Assembly: GCF_040939455.1 (NCBI RefSeq)
Contig: NC_134108.1
Span: 16,459,501 to 16,523,500, forward strand
Origin: Microcebus murinus
Lineage: Eukaryota > Chordata > Mammalia > Primates > Cheirogaleidae
DNA: 64,000 nt
Direction of reading: 5' to 3'
Part shown: positions 25,165 to 36,304 of the stretch, one piece after another
Layout of the letters: each line of letters begins with the position of its first letter
Numbering within the stretch: position 1 is the first letter of the stretch
The notes under the pieces: model-generated
Databases searched by the model: none
The model's input: only the letters and a program-made list of their open reading frames with translations
Told to the model about the DNA's origin: nothing
Made by a program: the position numbers and the translations under genes

Positions 25165-26035
25165 TTCCATCCAGCTGTACGGCTTGGCCTGACAGTTCTG
25201 CTTATCCAACGGGAAGGCATTCACATCGTCAAATAGCCTTTGTGTCAAAGCTGGAAGCTCCGTGCTGGAATGGCAAGGTCCCTAAATAAAATTCAACTTT
25301 CTACAAAATTATGTAAAATCGGCATTTGCTTTCAACTGCTCAAGGAATTGGGTGACTAGCTACACCAGACGCTGTGGCTCTCACTTGCCCCAACACCCAT
25401 GAAAGGCTGGGCAGAGCAGGGCAACACAGACAAGCTGAGAACGGGAAACAGAAGCCAGTTCCTCTTGGCAGCCTCTTGGCAGAGACATAACCTGCTTCTG
25501 TGGTTCGCTGCTCTTGTTCTGACTCCCAATGTATGGGAAGTGGGAAGTGAGAAAACTAAGTAGCCATGTTACTGGATATGGCGGCTCCACCATAAATGGG
25601 AGAGGTTCTTTCCAATTAGTCACAGTGTACATCTGGTATTATGATTGTTTTTGAAAAGGTGTAACTTATGGATCACTAGTCCAATCCTAGAACAGCTGGC
25701 CATCCCATGGAGCACACTACAGCATACTCCCTCCCTCTACACTGCTATTTTTATTTTGTGAATGCAGGGGAAAAAATGGTGTGGATAAATTGAAAACAGA
25801 GGCAAATCAGGATGTTCAAAGAATGTGTTCTTTAAAGACTGTTTCTAGGAAGCAGCAGAGAGAATAAGAAACAGGAAGGTTTGTGTGTATATGATTAATG
25901 GGTGGGCAAATGACTGGAACTTGTCAGCTCTTCACCAATCTGAGAGTGACAAGATGAGCTACAAAGACACTAGTTAAGTAATTTTGTATTTCTGAGTTAG
26001 AGTGGTTCTTTCCATTGGAAGCCAAGTCATAAGTG
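25165..26035. other. UST: Unique intronic sequence
   Basis: No exon or repeat is recognised in this interval. The 83-codon minus frame at 25381-25632 has no family resemblance. Confidence 0.4.
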
Positions 26036-26054
26036 AATGTGCACACTTCCCCTA

Positions 26055-26110
26055 GTTGTGTGTTTGTGTGTGTGCGCGGGTGTGTGTGTATGTGCACACA
26101 TGTGTGTGCT
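26055..26110. repeat. (TG)n-rich simple repeat
   Basis: TTGTGTGTTTGTGTGTGTGCG and then GGTGTGTGTGTATGTGC with a reverse CACACATGTG near the end. It is an imperfect microsatellite. Confidence 0.8.
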
Positions 26111-26119
26111 ACATGAAGA

Positions 26120-26375
26120 AAGGAGTGAGAAAACTGACATTTGTTGAATTCAAATGCCAAGCCTTGGGTTATAGAAGTACACTATGAAACAGCAACTATT
26201 CATCCCATTGTATAGATCACACACCTGAGGTTCAGAGAAAGTAACAAAATTGCTCAAGTTGTCCCAGCTAACAAGTGCTTCACACCCAGAGCTCTATTCC
26301 AAAACCCATATTCTTTCTTAATGCCTAACCTTCTGACTCACTGAAGGCCTTCAATGAATATTTGTTGAATGGTTG
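26120..26375 (+). mobile_element. MIR followed by L2 3' terminus
   Basis: MIR blocks are visible: CCAAGCCTTGGGTTATAG, CATCCCATTGTATAGATCAC, CTGAGGTTCAGAGAAAGTAAC, CCCAGCTAACAAGTGCT. It is followed at 26340-26375 by GCCTTCAATGAATATTTGTTGAATG, the L2 3' terminus. Confidence 0.65.
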
Positions 26376-26379
26376 AACA

Positions 26380-28360
26380 AAGGAACTTACCTGTCTCAGA
26401 ATACTTTTACTTTTCATCAAGATTATGAAAGTTGTACTCACTGAACTAGAAAAAGAAAAATCAATGCTGTTTCCAGAAATGCAATACACTTAAGTGTAAC
26501 TGGTTATTTAAATCATCTATCAGTGAATGAACTAAAAATTACTTGCTCAAAGCCATGACTTAAGGTTATTTCAGTATCTTTCACCAAACAAGGGTAAATG
26601 AGTTGGTACACAGAGCCCTAATGTTAATAGTCTGGTCACTTTGTGGTTCTAGGTTAAAATCTGGTTAGCCACTATTTCAATAATCACATCATCCCATGGT
26701 CTAACCTTTTTCAAGGCTTAAAGTCATACTTGAAACATACCGACTAATTTAACACAAACTGCTACCTAAGGTCTCTTTTGGGATGTAGAGAGAGGAATAA
26801 ACCACTACTCTGTAAACTCCCAAAACAACTAACTGGTCCAGGATTCAGGAAAATGACAAGAAACAAGAAATTCACATTCTAGTTGTATGCATGCAAACCT
26901 CAGGTATTCTTAATTACAGAGAGAGCTCTTAAAATATAATTCCAAATTCCCAAAGTTAAGAGGTAGCCAATTATCGCTGTGTACAGAAGGAAACGTTTAT
27001 ATTAATAGAACTATATGTTATAAGTGGTTCTAATATATTTGCTTGGAGCATCCGTTTCAAATAACAAGGAAGAAATAGGCTAGACATCGACTGGGCTAGA
27101 ATCTTTCCTGACGTCCCTCCCCACATTCTCTGCTTAAAATAGAGAACAAACAAAGCAGGGTTTGGAATCCCAGTGAAGAATAGTTGCTTAGCAAATACAC
27201 CCAATCAGCAGCCACTTCCTGAGGCCCATACAGGGCACCCAGGAGCTATCAGAGTGGAGATAGGAAGTGCTGAGTAAGCTCCTTTTCTCCAAAGAGTTTG
27301 TGCAGAATCCGGATATAAGGTAGAATGTCGAAACTTCAGGAGAGATTGTGAAATAAATACTACAGGAGTTCAGAAATCATAATTGGAGTTTTATCTTCCC
27401 AAACAGTCAGCACAGAGGCATTAGCAGAGAAGCCAAGGCAAGCAGTGAGACAAGAAAAAGGAGCTGGTGGCAATCTTTGGGAAATTGGAGCCAATTAATA
27501 CAAAACCTGAGACAGACTGAGAAGTATGGCAGAGCTTCCACACTAAACAGCTACATCTAGTTCCCTGGTAATTTTGAACACAAGAGTCTTACAAATTATT
27601 CAAGTTGAGGATCTACTTGGCAGTTTCTGACTGTCCCTATTTTAAAGCTTCTTATTTTGATAATACATATTTTTAAAACCTACTAAAAATTTCTAACTTT
27701 TAGAAAGACAATATTTCTTCTTAAAACTCATGTTATTTTACTAAAGAGAAACATATATAGGAAATATCGTTCCTATATATTTGCCCTGCATATTATACCA
27801 CAATGTAAATACAAAATATTTTACACATGAATTCCAATTTTGTGAGAATGCTTAAGATTTACTCGGTTATTTCATGGTACAGCGTATAAGGGACATATGT
27901 ACCCAAATATTTTCCCCTGCTGAGCTCATCAGCTCCATTCTAGTGAGCAAACACAAAGACAAAATACATCCACTGTACTATAATCTGTTGTTCAAAATTG
28001 GCTACACTCATATTCCACATACAAACCACAATAATCTTTGTGACATCTCTAAAAGAGGTAAGTACTAACCATCCATGAATTATCATACCTTAGAGATAAA
28101 TGCAGACAACCAAAGTGCTTAATGTTCAAAGTACTTTAAAACTATAAAGCAAGACCCCAAAGATTCTTCTGAAGAGGTCCTTGTTTTCAATCAACTGTTA
28201 AGAGTTTAAATTTTACTACATGCCCAAACACTGTACTTAGTACTTTAAGAGTGAATAAAGTCTAAAACTAATTTCTCACTCCTTGGAAAGGTGCACATCC
28301 ACGATATAGAGGACAATATGCAACAGCATTGTGTTGAAGTCAGTATCATCTTCCCCAACT
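26380..28360. other. UST: Unique intronic sequence
   Basis: No exon or named repeat is recognised. A short hairpin with 11-bp arms lies at about 27746-27773 (ATATATAGGAA, six-base loop, TTCCTATATAT). Confidence 0.4.
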
Positions 28361-28364
28361 CTAA

Positions 28365-29335
28365 AATTAATAGCAAAATCATATATCTGTTAAGGGTCTA
28401 GTGCCAAGAATATATAAAGAAAACTTACAACTCGATATCAAAAAGCAAACAACCCAATTAAAAAATGGGCAAAGGATGTAAATAAACATTTTTTTCCAAG
28501 ATAATACACAAATAGCCAACAAGCACATAAAAAGATGTTCATCACTAATGCAAAACACAGCCACAATGATCACTTCTTCATACCCATTAGGATGTCTATA
28601 ATCAAAAAAATGGAAATTAAGAAATGTTGGTGAGGATGTGGAGAAATTGGAATTCTCATACCATGTTTGTGAGGATGTAAAATGATGCAGCCACTGTGGA
28701 ACAACTTGGCAGTTCCCTCAGTAAGTTAACTTAGAATAACCATGCGACTCAGCATTTCCACCCTAGGTATATATCCAAAAGAGCAGAAAACAGGTAGTCA
28801 AACAAAAACTTGTACACAAACGTTCACAGCAGCACTGTTTACAATAGACACAAGGTGGAAACAAATGCCCATTGATGGATGAATGGATAACCAAACTGTG
28901 GTACGCCCATACAGTATTATGGAATATCTTATTTTATGAAATATTGTTCATTCATTAAAAGGAATGAAGTACTGATACATGCAGTAATATGGATGAACCT
29001 TAAAAACATTATGCCAAGCGAAAGAAGCCAATCACAAAAGACCACATATTATATGATTCCATTTCTATACAATGTCCAGAATAGGCAAACCCATAGAGAC
29101 AGGAAGTAGGTTAGTGGTTGCTTAGGGTTGGGGGTGATGGGACAACAGTGAGGTGATAGATAAAGCATGTGAGGTTTCTCCTTGTGGTAAGGAAAATGGC
29201 CTAAAATTGATGGTCACACATATCTATGAATATATTAATACAAAAATTAATGAAAACTATTAAATTATTAAAAACTTTAAATGAGTGAGTTATATGGTAT
29301 TTGAACCATATCTCAGAAAGCTGTTTAAAAAATTA
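28365..29335 (+). mobile_element. Old L1 3' end (L1M class)
   Basis: The end of L1 ORF2 and the 3' UTR are recognisable: GGGTCTAGTGCCAAGAATAT, AACCCAATTAAAAAATGGGC, GGTGAGGATGTGGAGAAATTG, GCAGCACTGTTTACAATAGA, TGGATGAATGGATAACCAAA, and a 3' UTR with AGTGGTTGCTTAGGGTTGGG. Stops and indels run through it. It lacks everything 5' of the last part of ORF2. Confidence 0.88.
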
Positions 29336-29339
29336 AACA

Positions 29340-31220
29340 GCAAATACTGAAATATATTAATCCTTCCTTTGGAATTGTCTTGCAGAATAGCTGCTACATT
29401 CTTTTGACTTTTGCAAATAATAATTTTGATGAAATGTTAGTGTTTCTCCATTTCTGATAAAAAGGTTTATGTATATCATTGTTTGCTTAAAGGTGAATTT
29501 CTATAATACAAATACAGGTCAAGTCACACTTCTTTTAAAAAAATGTTTAAAAGAAACAGTAACTCCTCTAATAATTCTAGCAACTACAATCTGTCAAATA
29601 AGATGTCTTTTCATTGTCCACCACTGATATCCACCAGCACAGCTGCAAGGCAAGATACTGTTTCTGTTTCTTCAGCTTCTCTCTGCAGAAGCAAAAGATA
29701 CTATTTCTTTTGAGACCCAAAAAGCTTGACAACTTTCTTTCTAGTTTCTCCAAAACAAAACCAACTAGTGTTTTAAACCTGGATTGATGACAGGGAATGT
29801 GAAGAAAGACAGTATCTAGATAATCGATATTTATATGTATCTTTAAACAATTCATACTGAGACTAGTCTACATTAAAAATAATTTACAAGGCAGAGTGCT
29901 TTTCACCATTCATGCTATGTGTCTACAGAACAAAGACTGCCACAGTGAAATTCTATTTTCTGTCCTTCCTCTAATACAGGGCTACTGTGTCCCCAATCAA
30001 CCCTACAACATAAAATTGCAGCTATGAACAAGAATATCATTTTTTTCTATGTCAACAATTTCTATTGATAACATCAAATTTTGTGCATTCATTCCCTAGA
30101 TTACTTTGTGGAGCCTAAGATACTATATTTAAACCATGTGTGATATATAGAAGGAAAATAAAATTTGACTTTTAAGGTCCAGAGAAACTATTTTATAACA
30201 GATCTAGACTTCTTGTATTTACATTTTCCTTTAAATGCATTCAAACTTAAAGACTTTCAAATTCAATAACATGACATCTTTTTCATTTTTTGACTCTAAA
30301 CTGCCAGGCTCTTACATAATATAAGTAAAGATTGGCAATTCTGAGAACTACAGCACTATATCTCCATTTAAAGTGGTATACAATAAAAATGGAAAAGAAA
30401 GCATATCAACTCCAGATCAATCTAACATATTTAGCTCCCATAAAGTCTAAATTACATATCCAAGGCTGGAAGATAAATCATTAGAGCTTGCCGGTTGTAC
30501 AAGATCAGTAGTAAACCATCTGGCTTAATTCTGTTTATATCAATGTAATGAGTGTTATTCCAAGTTTTTGATATTTCCACAGCTCATAAGTGATGAGGCT
30601 ACTGGCAGCAAGGCTGCATCCTAACCTCATTTCTGGAGGAGATTTTATTTGATTTTAGTTTGTTTTCCATAGCAAATCAAAGTTGGAATGCTGCTTTAAA
30701 AAGAATAATAATTTCACTGAATTGGGAAGACCACGGTTTCCAAGTTTAAGTATAGCAATTGCTTTATTTTTCTATTTACCCCATTCTATGTTTGTGTTCT
30801 CCCTCCACCCAATTTGAGCATGGGAAATCAAGACAACAATTAACCCTCATAAATTTCCTCCTCTTGCCCTCCCCCCCATCTCCTTTTCCTCTTTTCAAAT
30901 TTGTTTACAGCAGAAAATTCTTTAAGGAGAACATACTCTGCTCTTCACCAAATTGACTAGAAAAAGGAACTGTTTGACCCTGCTTCCTGGGGAAGAGAAA
31001 GCATCACTGTGGACTCCTTTCTCTCCCTGTCCCACACTATACTTTCTGGCTGCCCCACTTCACCTCATTCCAGGCCTTTCCTAACCTTGGAAAGTCTCAG
31101 GCCAGCTGGGGCTGCCACTGTGGGCTGGTCCTTCCCTGGAAAGAATGGGGCTTAAGCAGCAAAGCAGATGCATTTTTTTAAAGTAGAAATTAAAAAACAA
31201 AACCATGTACACTACTTTAT
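29340..31220. other. UST: Unique intronic sequence
   Basis: AT-rich intron with no recognised exon or repeat. The frame at 29577-29855 (92 codons, minus) has no domain. A polypyrimidine-rich stretch occurs at 30860-30895. Confidence 0.4.
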
Positions 31221-31221
31221 A

Positions 31222-31282
31222 AATCTCTCTCTATCTCTTTCTCTCTCCCCTCTTCCTCCCTCTCATACCCTCTCTTCTCTCA
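31222..31282. repeat. CT-rich simple repeat
   Basis: ATCTCTCTCTATCTCTTTCTC and further CT-rich sequence continue to about 31282. On the transcribed UST strand this reads as a GA-rich run. Confidence 0.75.
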
Positions 31283-31317
31283 AATACAGGGGAAGCCTCT
31301 GGAAGGCAATGCTTTCC

Positions 31318-31500
31318 TCTAGAACAACTGTCTCAAATTCTATGCATCAGAATCTCCTGGAGGACTGGCAGAAGCACAGACTGCTGGGCCCCATGCCCAG
31401 ATTCATGGAGCAGGTCAGGGATAAGACCTCAGACTGTGCATTGGTAATAGATTCCCAGGTGATGCTGATGTTGCAGGTCCAGGGAGCCACCCTGATACAC
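31318..31500 (+). mobile_element. MER5-family hAT element
   Basis: CATCAGAATCTCCTGGAGGAC, CACAGACTGCTGGGCCCCAT and TTCCCAGGTGATGCTGATG are typical internal blocks of a MER5-type element. The 130-codon frame at 31168-31560 runs through it and is not a gene. Confidence 0.7.
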
Positions 31501-31814
31501 CGCACAACTGCTAAAGAAAGAGAGGAAGCCCAGTTGTTGTGCAGCTCAGGGAGGGCCTAGTTCCCTAATAAACAGAGGCAACGTGGTGAAGATTAAAATA
31601 GGAAGGGGGAGTTTGTGCAAATTAGCTTCTGGAATTAGTTCCCCATCTCAGCTGACCCCTCAAGATACTCAAAGTAAAAGTACGAAAAAACAGAAAGTGA
31701 ATTTAAAAAACAATGGAAAGTGAAATTATGGAAATAAATATGATCGTTTTTAGCCAGTCAGCTCTTCAGATTCCCATTTACATCTTGGCTCTATTTCCAT
31801 TTTCTCTCTTAAAC

Positions 31815-32035
31815 TGTCCATAGTGCTAGGCAACGCGTACTGGAATCAGGCAGATTTGGGCTGAAGTCCTGCCACACTTACTGTGTGCCCTTCCCACCTC
31901 TTTGCCCTCATTTTTCCCATATCAAAAATGGGAATAACAATAGAATCTACCAACAGTGTTACTTTGTGGATTAATGATTAAATTCCATTCTGCATATGCA
32001 TTGACTGGCACACACCCAATAAATGTTAGCTTTTA
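31815..32035 (-). mobile_element. MIR
   Basis: Reverse-oriented MIR blocks: CTGGAATCAGGCAGATTTGG, GCCCTCATTTTTCCCATATC, AAAAATGGGAATAACAATAG, GTGGATTAATGATTAAATTC and CCCAATAAATGTTAGCTTTT. It is near full length. Confidence 0.8.
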
Positions 32036-32039
32036 TCAT

Positions 32040-33478
32040 GAATGCCCATATCTCTTGGCTTTCCTGTGACAATATTCAATAAAAATCACACTGCCTATTT
32101 GACACAATAGGTTTGGTCATTGGTTCAACCAATATTTATCAAGTAGCCACTATGTGTCAGACATACAATATTGTACAAATATACTGAAATAATATTCTAT
32201 AAAGAAAAATGTTTGATATAAATATTTTGATTCAGAAAACTTCGACTTTAAATGAACTTACATTTAAGAAAAATACTTGCTTCCGAAATTAGCTAACTAA
32301 GGAAATTGGGAGGATGTGTTTACCAACCACAAATTTTGTTTTGACAGACACTAAAATACTAGAATGGAGAAAAACGGGGGAGAATAATTCTGCAGATACC
32401 TTGGCCTTATTTTAAGGGTATATTTTAAACTACCCTAAGACCACAAGCCCACTTTTCCCGAAAATCATTATATTTATGTGACAAAATAACAGGGAACAAA
32501 TTTGGCCAAAGCTATCCTATTTTCGGTTCACAATGACGTCATTTTGAGCCCATCACATCAGTCAGAAATTTAATGATCAGCTAGTAATAGGAGCAGTGTT
32601 CAATCTTTCAGTGAGTTCTTCCTAATTCCCTGATTAAACGCTGAGAATTCACTCTCCTACAAGTGACCACCCAAATTTATCAGGCCTCATTTTTCTGAAA
32701 TTATATAGTGAAAAGGTTAATGTAATTTACATTGAAGTTTCTTGATTTTATCCTTAGGAGTAGTATCTTTGCTCCATCCTCCTCCCAGGTTCACCATTCC
32801 CCAAGAAACGTGAATCCACAAAATTTTAGGACCTGGGTGTAAGTTTCAGAGCCAATCTCATCCAACTCCTAATTCTACCATGGAAAAAATGCCCATGAAG
32901 TCTGAATACCCTGTCCAACGTCAAGTGCTCCTGAGGACACAGATGCCTTCCATCCTAGTTCACTATTCTTTCTCCTACACCACTGCTGTCAATATTTTCT
33001 GTAAGATTTCATTACCAGAATTCATAAATTCTTTACTAGACTTAGTGGAGATAGACCCCTGACCCTCAATACTTTCCTCCCAATGCCATTAAAGAGTGAT
33101 TGTTGTGGTGGTGAAAATACAGCGACCTTTGTGAAACTAGCAGGTGTCTGAAGACTTAGGAAGCTATGAGACTCCAAAATACAGAACTCGTGGAAAGAAG
33201 TGGTTTGACTCCCTAATAAAAGGGCATCTTGTCCCAAATCCTCCATGAAACCATGACACTAGATAACTACAGATTATACTTTGGAAATCTACTTGGTCAG
33301 TCTTTTCCTTTAATTTTTCCTAAAGCATCCTGCAAAACTATAGCTGCCCAAGTTTTTACTGAAAGAAAAGTGTAACTTTTAAAATCTGAGCTCCTCTGCA
33401 TGGAAAAAACATTATTTTATCAGCATCTGCATTTCCAAATGCCCTAACACATTTGTCACTTTGCTGATGTGTTGATTT
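32040..33478. other. UST: Intronic sequence close to UST exon 1
   Basis: No exon is recognised. A short L2-like piece may lie at 32125-32165 (AACCAATATTTATCAAGTAGC). A perfect CRE palindrome TGACGTCA is at 32534-32541, about 2.4 kb inside the transcribed region. Confidence 0.4.
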
Positions 33479-33486
33479 TTGGTTTT

Positions 33487-33512
33487 GTTTCTTTCTCTCT
33501 CTCTCTCTCTAG
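33487..33512. repeat. (TC)n microsatellite ending in TAG
   Basis: TTTCTTTCTCTCTCTCTCTC continues as CT repeats to TAG at about 33512, just outside the CpG island. Read on the plus strand it resembles a 3' splice site (long polypyrimidine tract followed by AG). Confidence 0.8.
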
Positions 33513-33985
33513 ACCTGTGGCTTCTGCGACGAAGGGACATCTGGAGTAAATGTGGCAGCCTCCAGCCGGCCCAGGTCATTTGGCCCATCTTGTTCCCAGG
33601 ACTTGAGTGGCTCCGCTTCCCCGCACCCGCTCTCACCGTTCTCATCCCGCAGACGCCGGATGCTTGCCAGTCCGCTCAGGTTATCACGTCGGATGTTTGC
33701 AAGAAGCTGCAGCTCTCCCAGCCTCTCCTCCACCCCCGCACGACCCTTTCTGGCCACAGACTTGTGAGACATTTGCATCGTCCCTTGGCCCGGACGTGCG
33801 AGCCAGCATCGCCCCCGGGACCTGCGCGTGCGCTCGCGGGGCCCTGGCACCTCTGGCTCTGGGAGCCGGGACGAGGGCGCGGAGGGGTCACGCCTTCTCG
33901 CCGGAGCGGCTTTTTCTCTCCCATCACAGCCCTTTCCTTGCTTCTGCTAAAGACAGGTAGCCTCGCTGTTAACGAACCAACCGCC

Positions 33986-34008
33986 AAGTAAATAAATAAA
34001 TAAAAAGT
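33986..34008. repeat. (AAAT)n simple repeat
   Basis: AAGTAAATAAATAAATAAAAA, a short A-rich tetranucleotide run inside the CpG island and within UST intron 1. Confidence 0.7.
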
Positions 34009-34684
34009 TCTGACTTGAGACGCACATGGCGCAGGGGATTGTCAGGGCGCAGGAGGCGACGCTGCTGGCCGGCCTGACCCGCGCCCTCGGGCAGCCTGCT
34101 CCCCGCGTCACGCTCGCTGCGGGCGGCGGGGTGGGCAGGGATTGCCAAGGGACGAGCCAGCCAGGGGACAACGCGAAGCCGCTCTGGCCGGCGGACGGAA
34201 AGGGGTTCCGCGGGACCTAATTCTCAGAACTGAATGCGGAGAGGATCTAAACCCACTCGCACGCCCCGGGGCGCCGGACGGCACTGGGCTGTGGTCACCG
34301 ACAATGCCACGGAGAAAACTGTCCCTTCTCCCCTCTCCCCTCACCGTCGGGCCCGATTGTACACACACTCATGCACACCCCGAAACGCACATTTACTCCG
34401 CCCCAGTTGGGGTGGCGGAGGCTAGGGCGGGCGGAAGGTATGCGGTGTCCCGCCCAGAGTACCTGCCCCGCACGGCACCCAGCGGCGCCCCCGCCCCTGT
34501 GCAGACGGCCTGGCCCGCGGGAGGAAGAAGGCGCTCCCGGCCGCCGCACCGACTCCTGCGGGCGTCACACCTGGGGAGCCCCGGGGCGGCGGCGCGCGGT
34601 GGCAGCACGAGAAGTGGCCGGCGCGCCCCGTCTCCCGCCGGCACAACTTCGAGAGCCGGCGCCGCCCTCGCGCCAGCCTCCCTT

Positions 34685-34690
34685 CCTTAC
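34685..34690 (-). promoter_or_regulatory. UST: 5' splice site of UST exon 1
   Basis: On the minus strand the exon reads TTGG and the intron begins GTAAGG, a good match to the U1 consensus. The split falls after the first base of a glycine codon, so intron 1 is phase 1. The known UST protein departs from this translation exactly here, which supports the junction. Reading on into the intron gives KEGRLARG, which is not UST sequence. All of 1-34690 is therefore inferred to be intron 1. Confidence 0.85.
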
Positions 34691-34937
34691 CCAAATACTG
34701 CCGCAGGTCGAGCAGGAAGCGAGGGGGTCCCCCGCTGAGCTGATAGAAGAGGGAGCCCAGACAGAAGACCAGCAGGGTGGCCATGCAGAAACCGTAGTCC
34801 CGGAGGGAGAAGCTCAGGAAAGGCAGCAGGGGGACCCGGCGCTTCCAGCTGCCCGGGCCTGGAGGGGCGCCCCCCAGAGGGTTCCCATGGGGCCAGGGAT
34901 CCGCGCCGCCGCCGGGATGCTGCTGCTTCTTCTTCAT
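34691..34937 (-). CDS. UST: UST coding exon 1 (uronyl 2-sulfotransferase, N-terminal part)
   Basis: The minus strand reads an 82-codon open segment plus one base, starting MKKKQQHPGGG and ending LLDLRQYL, which I recognise as the N terminus of UST. The enzyme moves sulfate from PAPS to the 2-O position of uronic acid residues in dermatan and chondroitin sulfate, in the Golgi. Visible here: a short basic cytoplasmic tail with a Pro/Gly-rich stretch (residues 8-30), a KRR cluster near 32-34, and a hydrophobic type II signal anchor at about residues 49-67 (containing ATLLVFCLGSLF). The sulfotransferase domain and PAPS-binding loops lie in later exons outside the window; the full protein is about 400 residues. 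The start is well fixed: an in-frame TGA sits at 34983-34985, no ATG lies between, and the ATG has G at -3. The exon ends in phase 1 before GTAAGG. The reading frame shows no damage. Confidence 0.95.
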
Positions 34938-35400
34938 CGCCGGCTCCGCCGCCTCGCACAGCCTGCCCGCGCCAGGAAAAGGTCACCCATCCGCCGCGAG
35001 GAGGAGAGCCTGGCCGGCCGGCTGCACATGGAGAGGGCCGCGCGAAGGGCCGCCGCGTGGGGGCGGGGAGGGGCCGGAGTTGCCGGGCTCAGGAGACTTT
35101 CCTCGGCATGGTCCCCGCCGCCGCGGCCCGAGCGGCCGAGATGCCCGGCCCCGGTTCGGGGGCGCTGCCCGCGCCGGGGCTCCGCGCCCGTCCCGCGCCC
35201 GCTAGCGCCCCCGCGCCCCGCGCCCCGCCGCGCCTCGGGCTCGCTCGCGGCCGACGGGGCTCGCCTCCAGCGCCAGCGTGGACCCCCCGGCTTTGTGTCT
35301 GTCGGTCTCGGCGTGTTTTGTCCCGGTTCAGGCTCCTCTAAAAAACGGCAGGGAGGAACGGGGGGCGGACACCATCCCCTCGCTCCACCTCCCTGACAGG
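34938..35400 (-). promoter_or_regulatory. UST: UST 5' UTR and core promoter region
   Basis: This interval lies immediately upstream of the UST ATG and is extremely GC- and CpG-rich. It holds GC-box-like motifs, for example GGGGCGGGG near 35059-35067 (plus strand), and runs of CGCC/GCCCC around 35170-35240. I see no convincing TATA box or CCAAT box at a fixed distance, so a dispersed, CpG-island type of transcription start is likely. The exact start site cannot be read from sequence alone. The first part must be 5' UTR. Its in-frame TGA at 34983-34985 closes the frame upstream of the coding start. Confidence 0.7.
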
Positions 35401-35482
35401 GGCTTTCCTCCTCCTCCTCCCCTCTCCCTCGGCGCTCCGCAGCCCTCTCTCCTCCCCGTCCCCCCCTCTCTCCGCTCGGTCT
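35395..35482. repeat. Pyrimidine-rich tract upstream of UST
   Basis: The plus strand is almost purely C and T (CTCCTCCTCCTCCCC and similar blocks), so the coding strand for UST carries a purine-rich GGGAGG-type tract. Such tracts in promoters can bind SP/KLF or MAZ-type zinc-finger proteins and can form non-B DNA. It sits about 460-550 bases upstream of the ATG. Function is inferred from position only. Confidence 0.6.
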
Positions 35483-36159
35483 CCCGGCTTCGCTCGGGTG
35501 TCACGTTACTGCTTCTGCTGGGGGGCGGGGGGGCGGCGATTATTCACAACAAGGAAGAAAGTTTCTGGGTGTTTTCCCCCCTCTCTTTTCTCTACAATCC
35601 GGCCGCCGTTCCTGCGCCACCAGCGACCTCTTGGGGCCCCGCTGACTTCCCTCTCGTAAACAGCGGCAGGAAGAAGCACGGCTGATTTTTCTATATTCCT
35701 CAGTTCAGAAACTTGACTCTCCTTCTATGTCCCATACGAGCTGCTTCCAAAAGGCCGATAAAAGGTTCTAGGACATGGGTTCAAGACTTCGCTGAGATGG
35801 CAAAAGAGCGAGCGGCCAGAGTCACAGAGAAACGCGCCCCGAGGGCCAGGCTCACGGCCCGGACTCCCGGGAAGAGAAGCGGAGGGCGGTTTCTTCTTGC
35901 TTTTCCTGGTCCTACAGCTGCTTCACCCCGTAGCGGCCAGGGAGGCCGGTGGGGGTGTGGAGCGGACTAGACGCGAAGGGAAAAGGGCCCCTGTCCCCTT
36001 CCACATCTGTGTCACTGCTGCCTCTCTTCCTTGCGGCGAGAATCTTCTGGACCTGAAATAGAACGTCCTGAGGCAGAAAGTCTCCGTCGCAGACAGATGC
36101 CCTGATGGGGTGGGTGGTTCACGGAAGGGCTGCTCCCGTCGGCCACAGTGTAAGCAAGA

Positions 36160-36300
36160 ATCGTGTATCACCCTACATGCAAGCTGTGGCACCTGAGGCT
36201 GACGTGGCTTGCACAAGGTCAGGGAGCTGGAGCTAGTTCCTACCCGGGTTCGGAGACCACTGAAATCTGCTTGACCCTCAGACCCACTGTACTAAGCACA
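36160..36300 (+). mobile_element. MIR-like fragment
   Basis: GCACCTGAGGCTGACGTGGC, TTGCACAAGGTCAGGGAGC and CCACTGTACTAAGCACAGCA follow the order of a MIR 3' half. It is diverged and GC-rich from its position next to the CpG island. Confidence 0.5.
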
Positions 36301-36304
36301 GCAC

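Larger units (their letters stand above)
33590..35990. promoter_or_regulatory. CpG island spanning UST exon 1
   Basis: CpG dinucleotides, rare in the rest of the window, become dense from about 33590 and thin out again near 35990. The highest density is at 34450-35300, where GC content is very high and CGCG strings are common. The island covers the start of intron 1, coding exon 1, the 5' UTR and the proximal promoter. It explains the cluster of long open frames on both strands here (up to 341 codons), which arise because stop codons are rare in GC-rich DNA. Islands of this kind usually mark broadly active, often bidirectional promoters. Confidence 0.9.

Noticed and set aside
31168..31560. 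130-codon plus-strand open frame
   Set aside because: Covers a CT-rich repeat and a MER5-type element.
33479..33991. 170-codon plus-strand open frame starting in the TC repeat
   Set aside because: It begins with microsatellite-encoded Leu/Ser repeats and continues in CpG-island sequence; no protein resemblance. Kept only as a possible noncoding antisense exon.
34142..34738. 198-codon plus-strand open frame in the CpG island
   Set aside because: Same reason: GC-driven absence of stops, with competing frames on both strands and no domain.
34371..35396. 341-codon plus-strand open frame opposite UST exon 1
   Set aside because: It lies wholly in the CpG island, is Arg/Ala/Pro/Gly-rich low-complexity sequence, overlaps the UST exon in antisense and resembles no family. 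Stop codons are rare in such GC-rich DNA.
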